This document shows positions 61,075 through 64,000 of a stretch of 64,000 bases of DNA, piece after piece. Position numbers and translations under genes: made by a program. Under the pieces are notes generated by a model, which ran no database searches, was not told the origin of the DNA, and saw only the letters and a program-made list of their open reading frames with translations. Within the stretch, counting starts at the first letter, position 1; every line of letters starts with the position of its first letter. The stretch is from Cryphonectria parasitica EP155 (lineage: Eukaryota; Ascomycota; Sordariomycetes; Diaporthales; Cryphonectriaceae): assembly GCF_011745365.1 (NCBI RefSeq), contig NW_024468911.1, positions 4,582,759 to 4,646,758 of the forward strand, in the 5' to 3' direction.

Positions 61075-63690
61075 CTCTTTGACCGCTTCTTTGTTGGTTT
61101 ACATTTGTAATCTCAACAGAGCTTTTCGCTTTGTTCCTGACATCCAGTTTGTATCTCGTTCTCCGTTTTAACTATTGATGACAAGCTTGTCAACAACTGT
61201 GGTAGTGGTTTCTCCTACCCTGTGGTGTTAGCGGTACTTTTTTTCTTTTCCCCTTCCCTCGGCGTAGGTATGTTTCTCGTGTCTTTCTTCGTCTATCAAG
61301 GGAAGGGACTGTATATCCAAGGTTCAGCTTCACGTTAATGGATGTGAGTGCCGTCATGACATTTTCAAGAGGGTGATCTGGAAGGGGTCAAAGGACATCG
61401 ATTTCCAATTGGAAGAAGAACACAAAGGCGAGTCAAGGAGTCACATGGGACAAGGAAAGAAAAAAAAAGGGGCAAAGGCCTGGCTCATATACGAGCCGTA
61501 GGATAGGCGATGATATCGTCGTCAAAAAAAAAGGAAAGCAGGCCCGTGAGGGGTTGAGGAGACTGAATGGAAGAATGAGGCGAGCCATAAAGAAGAGCGG
61601 GGTGGGAGAAGAAGGGACGGAGCTGGATGCAGGCGACAACTGAAAGAGCAGAAGAGAGAGAAGGAGAGAGGGTAGAGGATGTTGCAGTGGAGGAAGGAGT
61701 AACTCGTCTCGTAGGGAAAGAGGAAAGGGCAGCAGCAGTAGAGGACCAGTCCGCATTTGTACAAGTTTTTTATGAGCAAGCGGCAGAGACTTGAAATGGC
61801 TGAGACTCTGGTCCAAGACTAATTCCGATCAACGGTTGACGGTCTAGCAGATCGGTAGACTGGGCTGCCCCTGGACGGGTTCGGTTGCTGCCTCGTCCAC
61901 AGTCATGTTCTCGGTGCACACTTGCTCAGAGATCTACCTACACCAGACCATGACGACACTTGGCGGAAATTCCCATTTCTATAAATCCTATGAATACTTC
62001 CAGAGCACTGAAAACTTTTTTTGCTTTCTCTTGTTTTAACGGTTCCTGAGTAAGTAGGGTTGAAGGTTGCCTTTAGGGCTTAAGGATTATGACGGCCTAC
62101 ATTTCATCGGGTTGGGGGGGGGGGGGGGAGTTTATCATTAGAGACATGCGATACGGAAACAGTAGCGATGTTTCTCTCACAACCACGCCCAATATTACTT
62201 CAACAGTGAGGGCCATAATTGTCTCTCAATGCTTTGCTAGTCATTGCCTTCTGATCTGTCTTGAGCATCAAGTCTTTTGATCTCGCCCAAAAGGAGGTTT
62301 GATGCAAAAAGCACCTCCCACCTCTTTCTCTTTTCAAGACAGGCTCCGTCAGCAGTCAATGATTCGTCCTCTTCTTCATGATGCAGAGCACGAAACACTT
62401 GCAGAGTACTTCCAAGGAATCCTCGGGAACAAGAGAAGAGAGAAGAAAAAGATTCAGCAATGCAACAGATCGAAAAAGAGGCCCACAGCAGGAAGATATG
62501 ATAGAATAAAGTAGATAAGATGATCTCGAGGCTAGCTGGGTATAATACCGGCGCGCTATACCATAGGGCTGACAAGGATATGCCCATTCCTGCTAGGCTC
62601 TTTCTCTCTTTCTCTCTCTCTCTCTCTCTCGTGTAAGAACTTTGACCAGCGCCTTCATTTGGCATCTTCATGCTCTCTCCTTCACTCGTCACTAGCTCTG
62701 TCTCTCGAAATCTACCATTCAACATGCCCCCACCCCTACCAATTCCTCCATTCACCTACCTCGACTGCTCGCCTCGGCCAGAAGAGATCATAAACTTATA
62801 TACACATCCATCATCGAGGAACCGTGTCATCCCAGCTACAAGGACAGGCATGTCTATAATGAGGAACATCGAAATATGTGACCCTTGTTCCCTCCAAGAA
62901 GAAACATCGAAGATCTATGGAAAGGTTCCGTTCCTGACGAGACCCTCTCCCATTTGCCTGGGCTGCCTCACAAAATCACACGACCGCATGAACATCCCGG
63001 AGATCACCCAGATCACCCACATCCAAGCAATTCCAGGGATACACCGCCAGCCAAAACTGCTTCCCAGCTCTGTCTTCCATTCCCTCCTCTCCCTCCTCCC
63101 CTCCCACCACTCATTCACTTAGTCATTCATCCATGTCCCCTTTTCCCCGCGCCCATCTCGAACAAGATGGCCAACACATACACCAAGCGAGGGGGGGAGC
63201 TGTGTGTGGGCCCCCCTTGCTATTTTCCACACCGCGACCCTGGGAGGCACGGCGCGTACAGCGCACCGCTCTCGTGGGGGGTGGAGACCCATGGTTATAT
63301 GTGAGTTAAGATAAAGTGAGTGAGTCAGAGTATTGCTATACTATACTACCTCGAAGGACGTCGACTGGGGGGAGAGGTCGTCGCGACATATGGTCCCCGT
63401 CTCTCCCACCTCTTGCCCTCTCTGTTGTTTTCTGTTTTCGTTCCTCGTTCTCTCTTTTTCTCCGCCGTGTTCGTGTCTGTTCTCGATCTCGTTGGATCAT
63501 ATATTACACTTTTAAAAACATACCACATATATATTTGCAGTCTTATATTGGGGAAGGCCCATACACCCCCTCTATTATCCTTTCGTACCAAAACCCCTGG
63601 TTATTATTTACATACATACATACATACATATACAAAAACACACAAACACCGAGAGATAGAATCACCAATTCACCTTCAATCTTCATCCCA
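61075..63690. other. 2.6-kb intergenic region with microsatellites
   Basis: No supported gene. It contains the 3' UTR of the gene ending at 61074, a 15-bp G run (62114-62128), a (CT)n run at 62600-62630 and a (CATA)n run at 63611-63631. The last few hundred bases should be the promoter and leader of the gene at 63691. Confidence 0.4.
62600..62630. repeat. (CT)n microsatellite
   Basis: CT/TC repeat with two interruptions, in intergenic DNA. Confidence 0.85.
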
Positions 63691-64000
63691 ATGAGCTTCT
63701 TCTCCAAGCCAGACGCCGCCGCCCGCCAAGGCCCCAAGAAGGGCGCCAGCGCCAGCGCCACCACGGACCCGTCCGATCCAGGCTCCTCCACTGCCGCACG
63801 GGGTGAGGACGAGCCCGCCCGCCCAGGCACCTCCGGCACGGAGATGCTGCTGACCAACAACCGGCGCCGCGCCTCGCACCGTTTCAAGGACGCACAGAAG
63901 AAGGAGCGCGAATACAGGAACAAGAAGCGTGCCACCGCAGCCCGGGCGAATTATCATGAAGCGGTATGTAGTTTTTTTTTTGGGGGGGGGGCGGGAAGGG
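63691..64000 (+). CDS. Basic small protein, first exon only (runs off the window)
   Basis: Exon 1 is 63691-63963 (91 codons, phase 0), followed by a GTATGT donor and an intron that starts with T10-G10 and leaves the window. The start context is CCCAATGAGC. The first 50 residues are disordered (A, S, P, G-rich). Residues about 57-90 (NNRRRASHRFKDAQKKEREYRNKKRATAARANYHE) form a strongly basic charged helix that could bind nucleic acid. Function not recognised and the C-terminus is not visible. Confidence 0.65.
   Translation, partial: MSFFSKPDAAARQGPKKGASASATTDPSDPGSSTAARGEDEPARPGTSGTEMLLTNNRRRASHRFKDAQKKEREYRNKKRATAARANYHEAVCSFFFGGGAGR
63972..63991. repeat. T10-G10 homopolymer block just inside an intron
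   Basis: Ten T then ten G directly after the splice donor of the gene starting at 63691. Confidence 0.8.

Noticed and set aside
62670..63122. 150-codon plus-strand frame before the terminal gene
   Set aside because: Low-complexity Pro/Ser/His composition, no domain, and it probably lies in promoter or leader sequence.
1..64000. tRNA, rRNA and CRISPR content
   Set aside because: No cloverleaf with a GGTTCRA T-arm, no rRNA core sequence and no spaced direct repeats were noticed by eye; a covariance-model search was not possible.

Overview
The window is nuclear DNA of a filamentous ascomycete (Pezizomycotina, most likely a Sordariomycete). Coding regions are GC-rich and broken by introns of about 55-320 bp with GTRNGT donors and CTAAC/CTGAC branch points. 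The conserved genes (CSF1, SEC5, IDH2, FYV7, CHO2, an Atos protein, a TMEM184 protein) are in their filamentous-fungal forms. No rRNA, tRNA, CRISPR array or intact transposon was recognised. Gene models with introns were spliced by hand from splice signals, phase and protein continuity; none is backed by transcript data.

Layout. 1-834: 5' end of a cytochrome P450 (minus strand, running off the left edge) and a 427-bp divergent promoter. 834-5867: a 1,658-residue NRPS-like enzyme with order T-C-A-T-CT. It resembles the A-T-C-A-T-C synthetases without the first adenylation domain. Together with the P450 it looks like the edge of a specialised-metabolite cluster; an SDR with a substituted catalytic lysine follows at 7067-8425. 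8652-18510: CSF1, a 3,263-residue bridge-like lipid transfer protein, divergent from a TMEM184/DUF300 membrane protein (19192-21241). 22444-25628: a transcription factor with an N-terminal C2HC finger and an internal Zn2Cys6 cluster. 26715-30030: exocyst SEC5.

From 30 to 43.5 kb the window is gene-poor. It holds two small secreted-protein genes (31385-31669; 32599-33254, cysteine-rich with an internal duplication), a 73-residue serine-rich protein (37460-37757) and a single-pass cysteine-rich membrane protein with a 19-nt microexon (39616-41024). Conserved genes resume with an Atos-family protein (43525-46126), the divergent pair IDH2/FYV7 (48363-51005) and the phosphatidylethanolamine methyltransferase CHO2 (51747-55030). 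After a 4.2-kb gap come an unrecognised histidine- and glutamine-rich protein (59283-61074) and the first exon of a basic small protein that leaves the window (63691-64000).

The housekeeping genes cover bulk lipid transfer (CSF1), phosphatidylcholine synthesis (CHO2), exocytosis (SEC5), the TCA cycle (IDH2) and ribosome assembly (FYV7); their adjacency does not imply a shared pathway. The strongest novelty candidate is the P450/T-C-A-T-CT pair. Other items worth a second look are the duplicated secreted protein, the alternative C-terminus of the transcription factor, the SDR lysine substitution and the unusual number of long poly-G tracts in non-coding DNA.
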